A stretch of 64,000 nt of DNA, from positions 62,001 to 126,000 of the forward strand of contig NZ_VTXE01000010.1 in assembly GCF_013114595.1 (NCBI RefSeq), read 5' to 3'. Under the pieces are notes generated by a model. That model was not told where the DNA came from, did not search any database, and saw only the letters and a list, made by a program, of their open reading frames with translations. Below, in pieces: positions 56,963 through 64,000 of the stretch. The stretch comes from Vibrio sp. 99-8-1. GTDB lineage: Bacteria; Pseudomonadota; Gammaproteobacteria; Enterobacterales; Vibrionaceae. The stretch's first letter is position 1. Each line of letters opens with the position of its first letter. A program made the translations under genes and the position numbers.

Positions 56963-57748
56963 TCAACGCAAACGAATTTTGTACTGTTCAGGCGTCTCTC
57001 CTGAGTACTTTTTAAACATAGCTATAAAAGGGCTAGCTTGCTGATAACCTAACGTGAGCGCCACCTCTTTAACCGACATACCTGATTTGAGTAGAGTCAT
57101 CGAGTGCAAATATCTCGCTCTTATCCGCCACTCAGTAAAACTCATGGTCAATTCTTGCTGGCAATATCTAGCTAACGTTCTCTCTGTAGTGTGCACTTTC
57201 GCCGCCCACTCCTTTAAGCTAGTGTTGTCCGTAGGGTTCTCTTCTAATACCGACAAAATCGGTCGCAGTAATTTATGATCGCTACTCGGTAAAAAGTGTT
57301 GTTGCTGTTGACACAACGCAAGTTGATCAAGCAGGACGTTCGCTAAGCGTTGATCTGGTATCGATTTAGCCACCGTTATTTGTCGTTGTCGAAAGTCATC
57401 AATAATGGCCGAAACAATCGCTGAAATAGACAGTAAACAAGTATGCGTTGGCATATCGACAATCTTGCTTGGAGCAATGTTCAAGGAACAGTAAATAAGA
57501 GGTCGTTTGTTATAGTTACAATGAGCCACTCCCGGTGGTATCCAGATCGCTAAGTGGGGAGGCGCAATATAGCGCGTCTCTTCTGCTTTAAGTTCAAGAG
57601 TTCCACCAGAAACAATCTGCAATTGACCCCAATGATGCGAATGCAACCGTGTTTCGGTATTTTCTCTAAATGCGTCAAAATTAAAAAACAGCTCTGATGG
57701 CGGTGAATCAATCGTTAACGAAGGATGTACAAACGGCGATGCTTTCAT
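56963..57748 (-). CDS. AraC-family regulator with cupin domain
   Basis: A 261-residue regulator. Cupin strands include LHSHHWGQLQIVSGGTLELK and IWIPPGVAHCNYN. The two HTHs are LKEWAAKVHTTERTLARYCQ and VKEVALTLGYQQASPFIAMF. The plan resembles NimR/RclR-type regulators. Ligand and targets unknown; transcribed away from the glutaredoxin-like gene. Confidence 0.85.
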   Translation of the reverse strand: MKASPFVHPSLTIDSPPSELFFNFDAFRENTETRLHSHHWGQLQIVSGGTLELKAEETRYIAPPHLAIWIPPGVAHCNYNKRPLIYCSLNIAPSKIVDMPTHTCLLSISAIVSAIIDDFRQRQITVAKSIPDQRLANVLLDQLALCQQQQHFLPSSDHKLLRPILSVLEENPTDNTSLKEWAAKVHTTERTLARYCQQELTMSFTEWRIRARYLHSMTLLKSGMSVKEVALTLGYQQASPFIAMFKKYSGETPEQYKIRLR

Positions 57749-57948
57749 GGGCTAAAACACTGTCATTGACGGATTAACACAATATATCTCAAATAAGATC
57801 ATAGCGGCAATAGCTACTTGCTCTGCTCTGCTCTGCGCATAAGGTTGACTCGAAATAGAGCGATCATTATCTTTTTTTACTTTTGTTGAAATTAAATCAG
57901 AGTTACTTTGTTCTTATCTGATACAAATACTTAAAATGGATAATTGAT

Positions 57949-58569
57949 ATGGCAGATCCTATTAAAATCACTCTCTATCGCTGGGCAGGAAGTTGGGGAC
58001 CATTTAGCGTTAAAATCCCTTGTGGTGAATGTACCCTCACAAAAGATATTCTTACCGATACATTCGCCAATGAACTAAAAGACGTACCTGTTGAGTTAGA
58101 AGTGAAGGATTGGCTATCTCACTGGTGGGAGCCATTGAAGCTAGGCTCATGGCATGCTCCTATCTTAGTTGTAGAAGGTAAAGTAATAAGCCAAGGCGAA
58201 GCATTGAATCGTGGTGTGCTAGTGCAGTCCGTTATCAAAGAGTGGACCAATCGTGACCAGCTTAAAGGCAACATTGTCTTTGGTAAAGCGACATGCCCAT
58301 ACTGTGTCAAAGCAAAAGAGATGCTGGATAAGTCCGGGATTCCTTACCAATATTTCGATGTCGTCAAAGACAGTGCCGCACTTTATAGAATGATTCCTGA
58401 AGTGAAGGCCATTATTGGTGAGAAAACGCCTGTGACGGTTCCCCAAATATGGATGGAAGACAAGTACATCGGTGGTGCTGATAACTTAGAAAAATGGTTA
58501 AAAGACAATAATCTAGAAACGGTTCCTGATAACGTGGTAGAAATAGAAGCAGACTCAGCTGCTAGTTAA
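57949..58569 (+). CDS. Glutaredoxin-like protein with two CxxC modules
   Basis: A 206-residue protein. The C-terminal glutaredoxin domain (~107-190) has C116-P-Y-C119 and cis-proline VTVPQIWMEDKYIGG. The N-terminal ~100 residues contain another CxxC, C25-G-E-C28, in a possible thioredoxin-like half (LYRWAGSWGPFSVKIPCGEC, WHAPILVVEGKVISQGEAL). Such two-domain forms suggest a specialised thiol exchange role. Terminator follows immediately. Confidence 0.85.
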   Translation: MADPIKITLYRWAGSWGPFSVKIPCGECTLTKDILTDTFANELKDVPVELEVKDWLSHWWEPLKLGSWHAPILVVEGKVISQGEALNRGVLVQSVIKEWTNRDQLKGNIVFGKATCPYCVKAKEMLDKSGIPYQYFDVVKDSAALYRMIPEVKAIIGEKTPVTVPQIWMEDKYIGGADNLEKWLKDNNLETVPDNVVEIEADSAAS

Positions 58570-58600
58570 AAAAAGCCCCGATTAATCGGGGCTTTTTTTT
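58568..58600. terminator. Perfect-palindrome terminator
   Basis: GCCCCGATTAATCGGGGC (58575-58592) with A7 before and T8 after; it acts on the glutaredoxin gene and, in reverse, the convergent tiny gene. Confidence 0.9.
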
Positions 58601-58672
58601 GATATTAGCTACTCAGATAACGGTTTAGCCGTGCTTTTCAACTATTCTGTTCCACTAAATCATTAAATACGA

Positions 58673-58816
58673 TTATGCGTCTGTCGCTTTTCGTCTAAAT
58701 ATTCTTGCAAACAACGATTTTTTCACTGCTTTCTTCTCTGTGCCGTACATTTGTTCATTTAACATAGCTTGTGCCGCTTTATAACCAATAAATGCCGTTG
58801 CGATATCGTGTCCCAT
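58673..58816 (-). CDS. Tiny protein, MKNNIA family member 3 (47 aa)
   Basis: A 47-residue basic protein beginning MGHDIATAFIGYKAAQAML and ending KKSLFARIFRRKATDA. It shares the (N/D)IA-A(Y/F)-G-(K)A(A) start, a charged middle and the basic C-terminal helix with the two tandem tiny genes at 20888 and 21076. AGAGGA precedes its ATG at 58816; a longer frame to 58897 reads through the operator and is unlikely. Its promoter is the twin of the one at 20814. Confidence 0.72.
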   Translation of the reverse strand: MGHDIATAFIGYKAAQAMLNEQMYGTEKKAVKKSLFARIFRRKATDA

Positions 58817-58852
58817 GACCCAATCCTCTATAATTTTCACCGATCTAATAAG

Positions 58853-58892
58853 TGTGATACTAATCACATTTATTGCCAATATCAAGAGATAG
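58853..58892 (-). promoter_or_regulatory. Twin promoter/CRP-type site of the tiny gene
   Basis: On the minus strand TTGATA (-35) and TAGTAT (-10) are 17 bp apart, the -10 sitting inside TGTGATTAGTATCACA (58853-58868). That 16-mer differs from the site at 20832 by one base. A second match, TGTGATCTAT, lies further upstream. Confidence 0.65.
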
Positions 58893-59008
58893 ATCACATT
58901 AATAACACAGATTTTGCTGTTTTACTGAGCGGCGAAATCAACGGAAAACAGTCACAATACAAACTAAATAGCGTACAATCTGACAAAGATTATGCAACGG
59001 AGTTAATC

Positions 59009-59884
59009 ATGGGTCAGACAGTTTCTTTGGTTTTAGGTAGTGGCGGAGCACGAGGTCTCGCTCATATTGGCGTGATTCAATGGTTAGAAGAAAATGGCTA
59101 TCAAATAAAATCTATTTCTGGCTGCTCTGCCGGAGCCCTGATTGGTGGTATTTATGCAGTAGGAAAACTGGATGAGTTTACGCACTGGATGTCGGCAATC
59201 GATAAGATTTCTATGGCGAGATTGCTGGATATTTCATGGCAATCCAGCGGGTTATTCAAGGGAGACAAGATCATTAATCAACTTGTTGAGCTAATTGGAG
59301 ACACCAAGATTGAGCAGTTATCCATTCCATTTACTGCGGTAGCGGCAAACGTGGCAGATGAAAAAGAAGTTTGGCTAAACTCTGGAAGTCTGTTTGATGC
59401 TATTCGTGCTTCGATCTCTCTTCCGTTATTTTTTACCCCGTTTGAGATAAATGGAGAGCTGCTTGTGGATGGCGGAGTATTGAACCCTGTCCCAATTGCA
59501 CCCACGTTTGGTGATAAAACCGATCTTACACTGGCAGTAAATTTAGGAGGTGAGTTAATGTCACATCCTTTAGAGCTCAAACAGAGCCACGATAATGTCG
59601 ACTCTAGCTTTCAGCGCAAAATCTCCGGTTATCTTGATAAGATTCAAGATTCTCTGATGGAATCCACCAATATCAATCTCGATGCCTTTGATATCGCTAA
59701 CCAAGCATTTGACGCAATGCAAAGCAGCATTGCCCGACAAAAACTGGCAGCTTATCCGCCGGATATGAGCATCAACATTCCACAAAATCTATGTGGAACC
59801 TTTGATTTTGATCTTTCTGAGCAGTTAATTCAGTACGGATATAATGCAGCAAAAGAGGCGTTTGCCGTTAAAGCTCGTCAATAG
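59009..59884 (+). CDS. Patatin-like phospholipase (RssA-type)
   Basis: A 291-residue patatin. The oxyanion loop is GSGGARG, the nucleophile S40 sits in G-C-S-A-G, and the catalytic D154 in LLVDGG. Cytosolic lipid acyl hydrolase of unknown substrate; RssA/RssB-region relatives are linked to envelope stress. GGAG is 8 nt before ATG 59009; the 80 codons upstream lie in the twin promoter and are not coding. Confidence 0.9.
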   Translation: MGQTVSLVLGSGGARGLAHIGVIQWLEENGYQIKSISGCSAGALIGGIYAVGKLDEFTHWMSAIDKISMARLLDISWQSSGLFKGDKIINQLVELIGDTKIEQLSIPFTAVAANVADEKEVWLNSGSLFDAIRASISLPLFFTPFEINGELLVDGGVLNPVPIAPTFGDKTDLTLAVNLGGELMSHPLELKQSHDNVDSSFQRKISGYLDKIQDSLMESTNINLDAFDIANQAFDAMQSSIARQKLAAYPPDMSINIPQNLCGTFDFDLSEQLIQYGYNAAKEAFAVKARQ

Positions 59885-59970
59885 TAATGGCTTTGTAAAA
59901 TCAACGATAAAGCATTAGCTAACAGTAAACAAAAGGTCTACAAAGCTCGTAATAAGCCTAGATTGCATAC

Positions 59971-60345
59971 TCAATCATGACTTGGGTGATAAGTTTTCAT
60001 TCGCACTATTACCCAAGTTTCTATCGCTAAAATCAACAGAAGCATTGAACGGATATGAGTGCTTTCGAGGATAACAATCACGGTAAAGCAGATAGACAAC
60101 CAACTAAACAGCAATATGCGCTTTTTCTCCGCAAGTGTTAAACCAAGATCTTGCTTGATTCGCAGTACGGTATCCCCTAAATAGCGGTTGTTTTCCAGCC
60201 AAACCTGAAACCGCGGCGAAGAACGACCAAAGCAGTACATGGCTAATAAAATAAATGGCACCGTTGGTAGCAAAGGGAGAAAAACACCTAAAAACCCTAA
60301 GCCTGTCGCTAACCAACCAAGTGAAAATAGAAACCACTTTTTCAC
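59971..60345 (-). CDS. ybaN: YbaN (DUF454) inner-membrane protein
   Basis: A 124-residue protein with about three to four membrane segments: FSLGWLATGLGFLGVFLPLLP, VPFILLAMYCFGRSS, LLFSWLSICFTVIVI and SMLLLILAIETWVIVRM. FLPLLPTVPF and the RFQVWLENN loop are DUF454 hallmarks. GTG start with a weak GGTAG site. Function unknown. Confidence 0.85.
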   Translation of the reverse strand: MKKWFLFSLGWLATGLGFLGVFLPLLPTVPFILLAMYCFGRSSPRFQVWLENNRYLGDTVLRIKQDLGLTLAEKKRILLFSWLSICFTVIVILESTHIRSMLLLILAIETWVIVRMKTYHPSHD

Positions 60346-60539
60346 ACATTCTACCCTTATCTATTTTATCGCTTCGTCACATTATTACGAATAGTTACTA
60401 TTAGCAAGCACCGACGCTATAAGGATTAATTCCATTAAATTCATTTTGTTCTGTTAAACACACGATTTATTGCGCCAGTGCTCATAAAACGACGACGGCA
60501 TGCTGATTACAATCTTTGTGAATTATTAATTAGGACAAA

Positions 60540-60818
60540 ATGATGATAGTAACCAATGTGTCAGACCAACAATTAACAACTAAATCACGACTACACTGGC
60601 TGAGTTATTGGAGTCATTTCAATACGAGCGATTATTGTTATTGCGCAGAGGCTAACTGCACCAATAAGCATCAACATGGTGTTCTTGTTAGTCATAGAAC
60701 AGCCACTGCCAACCGTTTATACGTAGTTCCATTATGTGAAGAACATAGCTATGGATATCAAAATCAAATTGAAATAGATGAACGCGTAGATGTTGTTCCA
60801 GCTGAATTAAGTTTATAG
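60540..60818 (+). CDS. Small Cys/His-rich hypothetical protein (92 aa)
   Basis: A 92-residue protein with a zinc-ribbon-like pattern C33-x-C35-x4-C40-x3-H44-x-H46 and C65-x2-H68 (YCYCAEANCTNKHQHG, LCEEHS). Two metal-binding corners suggest a small zinc protein, maybe HNH-like. GGACA precedes two ATGs in a row. Terminator follows. Family not recognised. Confidence 0.65.
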   Translation: MMIVTNVSDQQLTTKSRLHWLSYWSHFNTSDYCYCAEANCTNKHQHGVLVSHRTATANRLYVVPLCEEHSYGYQNQIEIDERVDVVPAELSL

Positions 60819-60845
60819 GTCTTGTTGTAGGGACGAAATTGGAAC

Positions 60846-60877
60846 AGAGCAATGAGGCCATTTTCATTGCTCTTTTT
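60846..60877 (+). terminator. Terminator of Cys/His gene
   Basis: AGAGCAATGA (60846-60855) with TCATTGCTCT (60864-60873) and a T7 tail. Confidence 0.88.
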
Positions 60878-61008
60878 TTAAGACATCATGAACAACCACT
60901 AGCACCCTTGTTGATGACAGCTCTCTTTTTGTTATACCACTTTTTGCTTTCGCTATAGATTGGATTTTATGGTGATTCACTATTTATAGAAATAACGAGA
61001 CCTTGACG

Positions 61009-61953
61009 TCATTTGGCTATACTGCTGCATAGGTTCAGTTGGGACAACAGCCATGTAGCCGCTAATAAATCGGCACTGCCACCAGGACTGAGATTTCTCT
61101 CAATTAAGCACTCATCAAACTCTTGTATATGTTGTTCAAACTCTGGAGTTGTACTCACCACTGTGTTGGTTAACTGTTTTGCGTAATGTTGGACATACTT
61201 TAGTCCTGCGATTCCACCTCTATTGATTAAGTTGGTATCACAGTTGTGCGCCATTAGCACCAGTAAAGTCTGTGACAGTGCTTGTTCTTCTGACTGACCA
61301 CAAGCAATAGCCGACTGATAACAAGGCAACGAGTAATCAAAAATTGTCGGATAGCCTTGTGCCGCCTCTCCTCGAATACCGGTGAAGCCATATTTGGCAT
61401 AGATCTTCTCGCCTGCACTCTCTGGTTTTCTCCTCGCCAAACTGAGCTCTTGTGTCACCAAGGTCGAGCACGCTTCAATAATCACGGTGCGAATATGTTT
61501 AGCGTTAAACGGTAAAGCATTGCGATATAGCCAACCCACTGCCCCACAAATTAATCCTAAGGTAAAAATCATTCCTTTATGCGTGTTAATGCCTTTGGTA
61601 GCCGTAAACATAGCTTTCTCAGCGGCCACTCCAACCACTCTTAAATCGCCTAGCAGTTCACTTGCCGAGAGTGCATGGTTGTTGAAACCCGTCACAACAA
61701 AAGATGTCATAAATGGGCGCAATACTTCCGCACTCGAAGTAAAGGTGTCAATGCCCATATCGGAATGTGCACCATTAGAGAGACAATCCACTAACCCTGC
61801 TTTGGGGGTCAAATGAGCTTCCAACATCATCGCGTGATAAGCCAAGTTACCACACAGTTCGCTAATGTTTATGGTGCGTTTACCATTTGATAAAGATGAC
61901 TGAAAAATCTCATTTTCATTCAATAATAATTGGATAGGATTACGGACATTCAT
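61009..61953 (-). CDS. citG: Triphosphoribosyl-dephospho-CoA synthase
   Basis: Makes the prosthetic group precursor for citrate lyase from dephospho-CoA and ATP. The 314-residue protein has LAYHAMMLEAHLTPKAGLVD, THKGMIFTLGLICG, GEAAQGYPTIFDYSLP and DTNLINRGGIAGL, the CitG signatures. ATG 61953 is preferred; a GTG four codons upstream is open. Last gene of the operon; citX is 56 bp upstream. Confidence 0.93.
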   Translation of the reverse strand: MNVRNPIQLLLNENEIFQSSLSNGKRTINISELCGNLAYHAMMLEAHLTPKAGLVDCLSNGAHSDMGIDTFTSSAEVLRPFMTSFVVTGFNNHALSASELLGDLRVVGVAAEKAMFTATKGINTHKGMIFTLGLICGAVGWLYRNALPFNAKHIRTVIIEACSTLVTQELSLARRKPESAGEKIYAKYGFTGIRGEAAQGYPTIFDYSLPCYQSAIACGQSEEQALSQTLLVLMAHNCDTNLINRGGIAGLKYVQHYAKQLTNTVVSTTPEFEQHIQEFDECLIERNLSPGGSADLLAATWLLSQLNLCSSIAK

Positions 61954-62009
61954 TATTTGTCTCACTGACTAGTTAGTTCACATACTGCCTAGTTCACTTG
62001 CTACTTGAT

Positions 62010-62537
62010 TCACTTGCTATCTAGCTCGTTCACCATTTCACTCATTTTTTCAATTAGCTGTTGTAGTGAATGAGCTTGAGTTCTCGCGCAAACTTTTGCT
62101 TGTTCATCACATATTAAGCAACGACGACGAACAAGCTCAAAGTCATCACGGGACAATAGAACACCCTTAGAATCAATGACATCGATATCAAATAATCGCC
62201 CCAGTGGATGTGTCTCTTCAATCGCTAACATTATTTTTTTCAAATACAGCGCTTCGATGTTCGCCATGCAAAACAGCATCTGGTAACCAGCATCGTTATC
62301 AGTCGCTTGAGCACGTTTTATCTCTATATCATGCAGCACACAAGCATCCTTGATTGCGTGGATACCGTGATCAAATGCCGTTTTCGCTATCTGATTTCGC
62401 TTTATTGGCCCAACCATATTGATGGTAAAACTCACTAAGGGAGCGGCAAGCTCTCTACTCCAAGCTCTCTGTTTTTCCGCTCTCTCCTCTCTGCTCGTTA
62501 ATAACTGCTGTAACGATATTGTTGGGCCTGAATACAC
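62010..62537 (-). CDS. citX: Apo-citrate lyase phosphoribosyl-dephospho-CoA transferase
   Basis: Loads the prosthetic group onto the acyl carrier (gamma) subunit. The 175-residue protein has QLLTSREERAEKQ, INMVGPIKRN, GRLFDIDVIDSKG and RRRCLICDEQAKVC, the CitX pattern with a cysteine pair. Begins 2 bp after citF ends, so it is tightly coupled. Confidence 0.93.
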   Translation of the reverse strand: MYSGPTISLQQLLTSREERAEKQRAWSRELAAPLVSFTINMVGPIKRNQIAKTAFDHGIHAIKDACVLHDIEIKRAQATDNDAGYQMLFCMANIEALYLKKIMLAIEETHPLGRLFDIDVIDSKGVLLSRDDFELVRRRCLICDEQAKVCARTQAHSLQQLIEKMSEMVNELDSK

Positions 62538-62539
62538 GC

Positions 62540-64000
62540 TTATTCCTTGATTTGTTTAATTAGGTCAATAACAGTGCCGTCTCGATAGCGAATACATGCA
62601 ACAGTTCTATCTAAATACTCAATAGGTTCAGGTTTCCCTGTAAGCATCTCTGCTCTCTGCTGTAAAGCTTCGATGGTTGTCACTTTGATACCACACTGCT
62701 GCAATTTATCTTTGACGTCCACTCTTTCCGGATTTACAGCGACACCATGGTCGGTAACCAATACATCAATTTGTGACCCAACCGTGACCACATTGAGCAC
62801 CGAATTCACTACCGTAGGAATTCGACCTCGAACGAGGGGCGCAACAACAATAGTCAGCTTGGCTGACGCGGCAGTGTCACTATGACCTCCCGAAGCGCCA
62901 CGAATGACACCGTCGGATCCCGTAATGACATTCACGTTAAATCGAGTATCAATTTCCAGTGCACTCAAAATAACCACATCTAATCGTTCTACAACCGCCC
63001 CTTTAGAGGATGGATTCGCGTATTGATTGGCCGAAATCTCAATATGGCTTGGGTTTCTCGCTAACGAATCTGCTGCGTCAGAGTCAAAAGACTGAACATC
63101 AAATAGCGTTTTGATCAGCCCTTTTTCATGCAAATCCACCATGGTGGAAGTTATTCCCCCCAATCCAAAACTGGCGGTAATGTTACTACGAAGCATTTTC
63201 TCTTCCAGAAAACGAGTTACTGCTAACGATGCTCCTCCTGATCCTGTCTGTAATGAGAATCCGTCTTCAAAATAACCTGAATGTTCGATAACATCGGCGG
63301 CCTTACGAGCAATAAGCAGCTCTCTAGGGTTGGTTGTCATTCTGGTGGCGTCACCGCCAATTTTCGACGGGTCACCCACTTCATCCACTTCAACAACCGC
63401 ATCGACTTGGTCTTGCTGCAACGATGCAGGCATATTTGGAAATGGAACGATTTGGTCTGTTACTAAAATGACATAGTTGGCATTTTTGGCATCAATTTGT
63501 GCATAGCCCAATGAGCCACATCGAGCCTGTCCATTGATCCCATTGGCATTACCAAATTCATCTGCGGTAGACACACCAAGTATCGCCACATCTATCTTCA
63601 ATTCACCACTATCAACTAAATGGACTCGTCCACCATGAGAGTGAATTTGAACCGGAGAGGTCAATAAACCGCGAGAAATTTCATCAGCAAGCTCACCACG
63701 AAGACCAGAGGTATAGATTTGGCTAACAACACCATTTTTAATATGCTCAACCATAGGTGCGTGCACATCGGTCAATGAGCTCGGAGCTATAGTTAAGTTT
63801 TTAAAACCCATTTCAGCGATTACACTCATCGCCATGTTAATCACCCTATCACCGCCACGATACGAGTGATGAAAAGAGACCGTATCTCCATCTTTTAGCC
63901 CAGATCGGCCAATAGCTTCACGTAAATTTTCTGCAATTTTTCTATCACTTACATGGCATTTATCGACAGACTGCGGTGTTAGTTCATGAGGCCCGATATA
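62540..64000 (-). CDS. citF: Citrate lyase alpha subunit (5' end outside window)
   Basis: The alpha subunit transfers CoA/acetyl groups from the acyl carrier to citrate. The frame stays open to the window edge: before the GTG at 63844 it reads AIGRSGLKDGDTVSFHHSYR, which aligns with the CitF N-terminus, so the gene starts beyond 64000. About 487 of the family's ~510 residues are seen, including QIHSHGGRVHL, TRMTTNPRELLIARKAADV, FGLGGITSTMVDLHEKGL and TGSDGVIRGASGGH. The upstream citCDE genes should lie next. Confidence 0.95.
   Translation of the reverse strand, partial: YIGPHELTPQSVDKCHVSDRKIAENLREAIGRSGLKDGDTVSFHHSYRGGDRVINMAMSVIAEMGFKNLTIAPSSLTDVHAPMVEHIKNGVVSQIYTSGLRGELADEISRGLLTSPVQIHSHGGRVHLVDSGELKIDVAILGVSTADEFGNANGINGQARCGSLGYAQIDAKNANYVILVTDQIVPFPNMPASLQQDQVDAVVEVDEVGDPSKIGGDATRMTTNPRELLIARKAADVIEHSGYFEDGFSLQTGSGGASLAVTRFLEEKMLRSNITASFGLGGITSTMVDLHEKGLIKTLFDVQSFDSDAADSLARNPSHIEISANQYANPSSKGAVVERLDVVILSALEIDTRFNVNVITGSDGVIRGASGGHSDTAASAKLTIVVAPLVRGRIPTVVNSVLNVVTVGSQIDVLVTDHGVAVNPERVDVKDKLQQCGIKVTTIEALQQRAEMLTGKPEPIEYLDRTVACIRYRDGTVIDLIKQIKE

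Noticed and set aside
58769..59008. 80-codon N-terminal extension of the patatin
   Set aside because: Reads through the divergent promoter and operator; ATG 59009 has GGAG and gives the family start.

Overview
The window looks like a chromosomal segment of a marine Vibrionaceae bacterium, most likely a Vibrio. The main support is a complete luxPQ pair for AI-2 quorum sensing, TorS/TorT sensory proteins, LuxT-like and TmaR proteins, moderately AT-rich DNA, and many small Vibrio-type genes with strong Shine-Dalgarno sequences. Almost everything is ordinary core or accessory chromosome. I see no rRNA, tRNA, CRISPR array or intact prophage.

Layout. 1-1.9 kb is the edge of an accessory island: the C-terminal part of a KAP-type P-loop NTPase and a decayed phage integrase that runs into the guaC terminator. 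1.8-12.8 kb holds guaC with a structured leader, a DUF2301-like membrane protein, nnrD/E, a response regulator-CheC fusion coupled to a PAS protein, small membrane proteins, a YieH-like phosphatase, creA and fhs. 12.9-15.9 kb has an OmpA-like lipoprotein, a DsbA-like lipoprotein with an FKBP isomerase, yqaB and arfB. 16-26.6 kb has torS and torT (divergent, without torR or torCAD), mgsA, a pair of tiny paralogous genes, helD and yccS. mgsA-helD-yccS proximity recalls E. coli. 26.9-33.3 kb has small genes, a PilZ protein, luxPQ, a GIY-YIG protein and yceH. 33.7-45.3 kb has tmaR, a YgjV-like gene, a LuxT-like regulator, a 20-residue-repeat exported protein, an acyltransferase, nadD and nadE (divergent), a MOSC/ferredoxin-reductase fusion, pyrC and a DUF2061 protein behind a Fur-like box.

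45.4-56.8 kb is a coherent catabolic locus for hydroxyproline: a PotABCD-type ABC transporter, ornithine-cyclodeaminase-family reductase, DapA-family deaminase, D-amino-acid oxidase, 4-hydroxyproline epimerase, 2-oxoglutarate-semialdehyde dehydrogenase and a GntR regulator. Four copies of a palindrome close to TTGTATA-N3-TATACAA lie in its promoter regions and are the probable GntR operators. 57-61 kb has an AraC regulator, a double-CxxC glutaredoxin-like protein, a third member of the tiny-protein family, a patatin and ybaN. 61-64 kb is the distal end of a citrate lyase operon (citF partial, citX, citG).

The two least explained signals are (1) a family of three 42-48 residue proteins, two of which share a promoter whose -10 box sits inside a near-perfect CRP-type palindrome, and (2) the guaC leader, where a promoter fires straight into two consecutive hairpins carrying the same 10-nt loop sequence. 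MITE-like Vibrio repeats, a secreted 20-residue-repeat protein and several unannotated short genes are also recorded.
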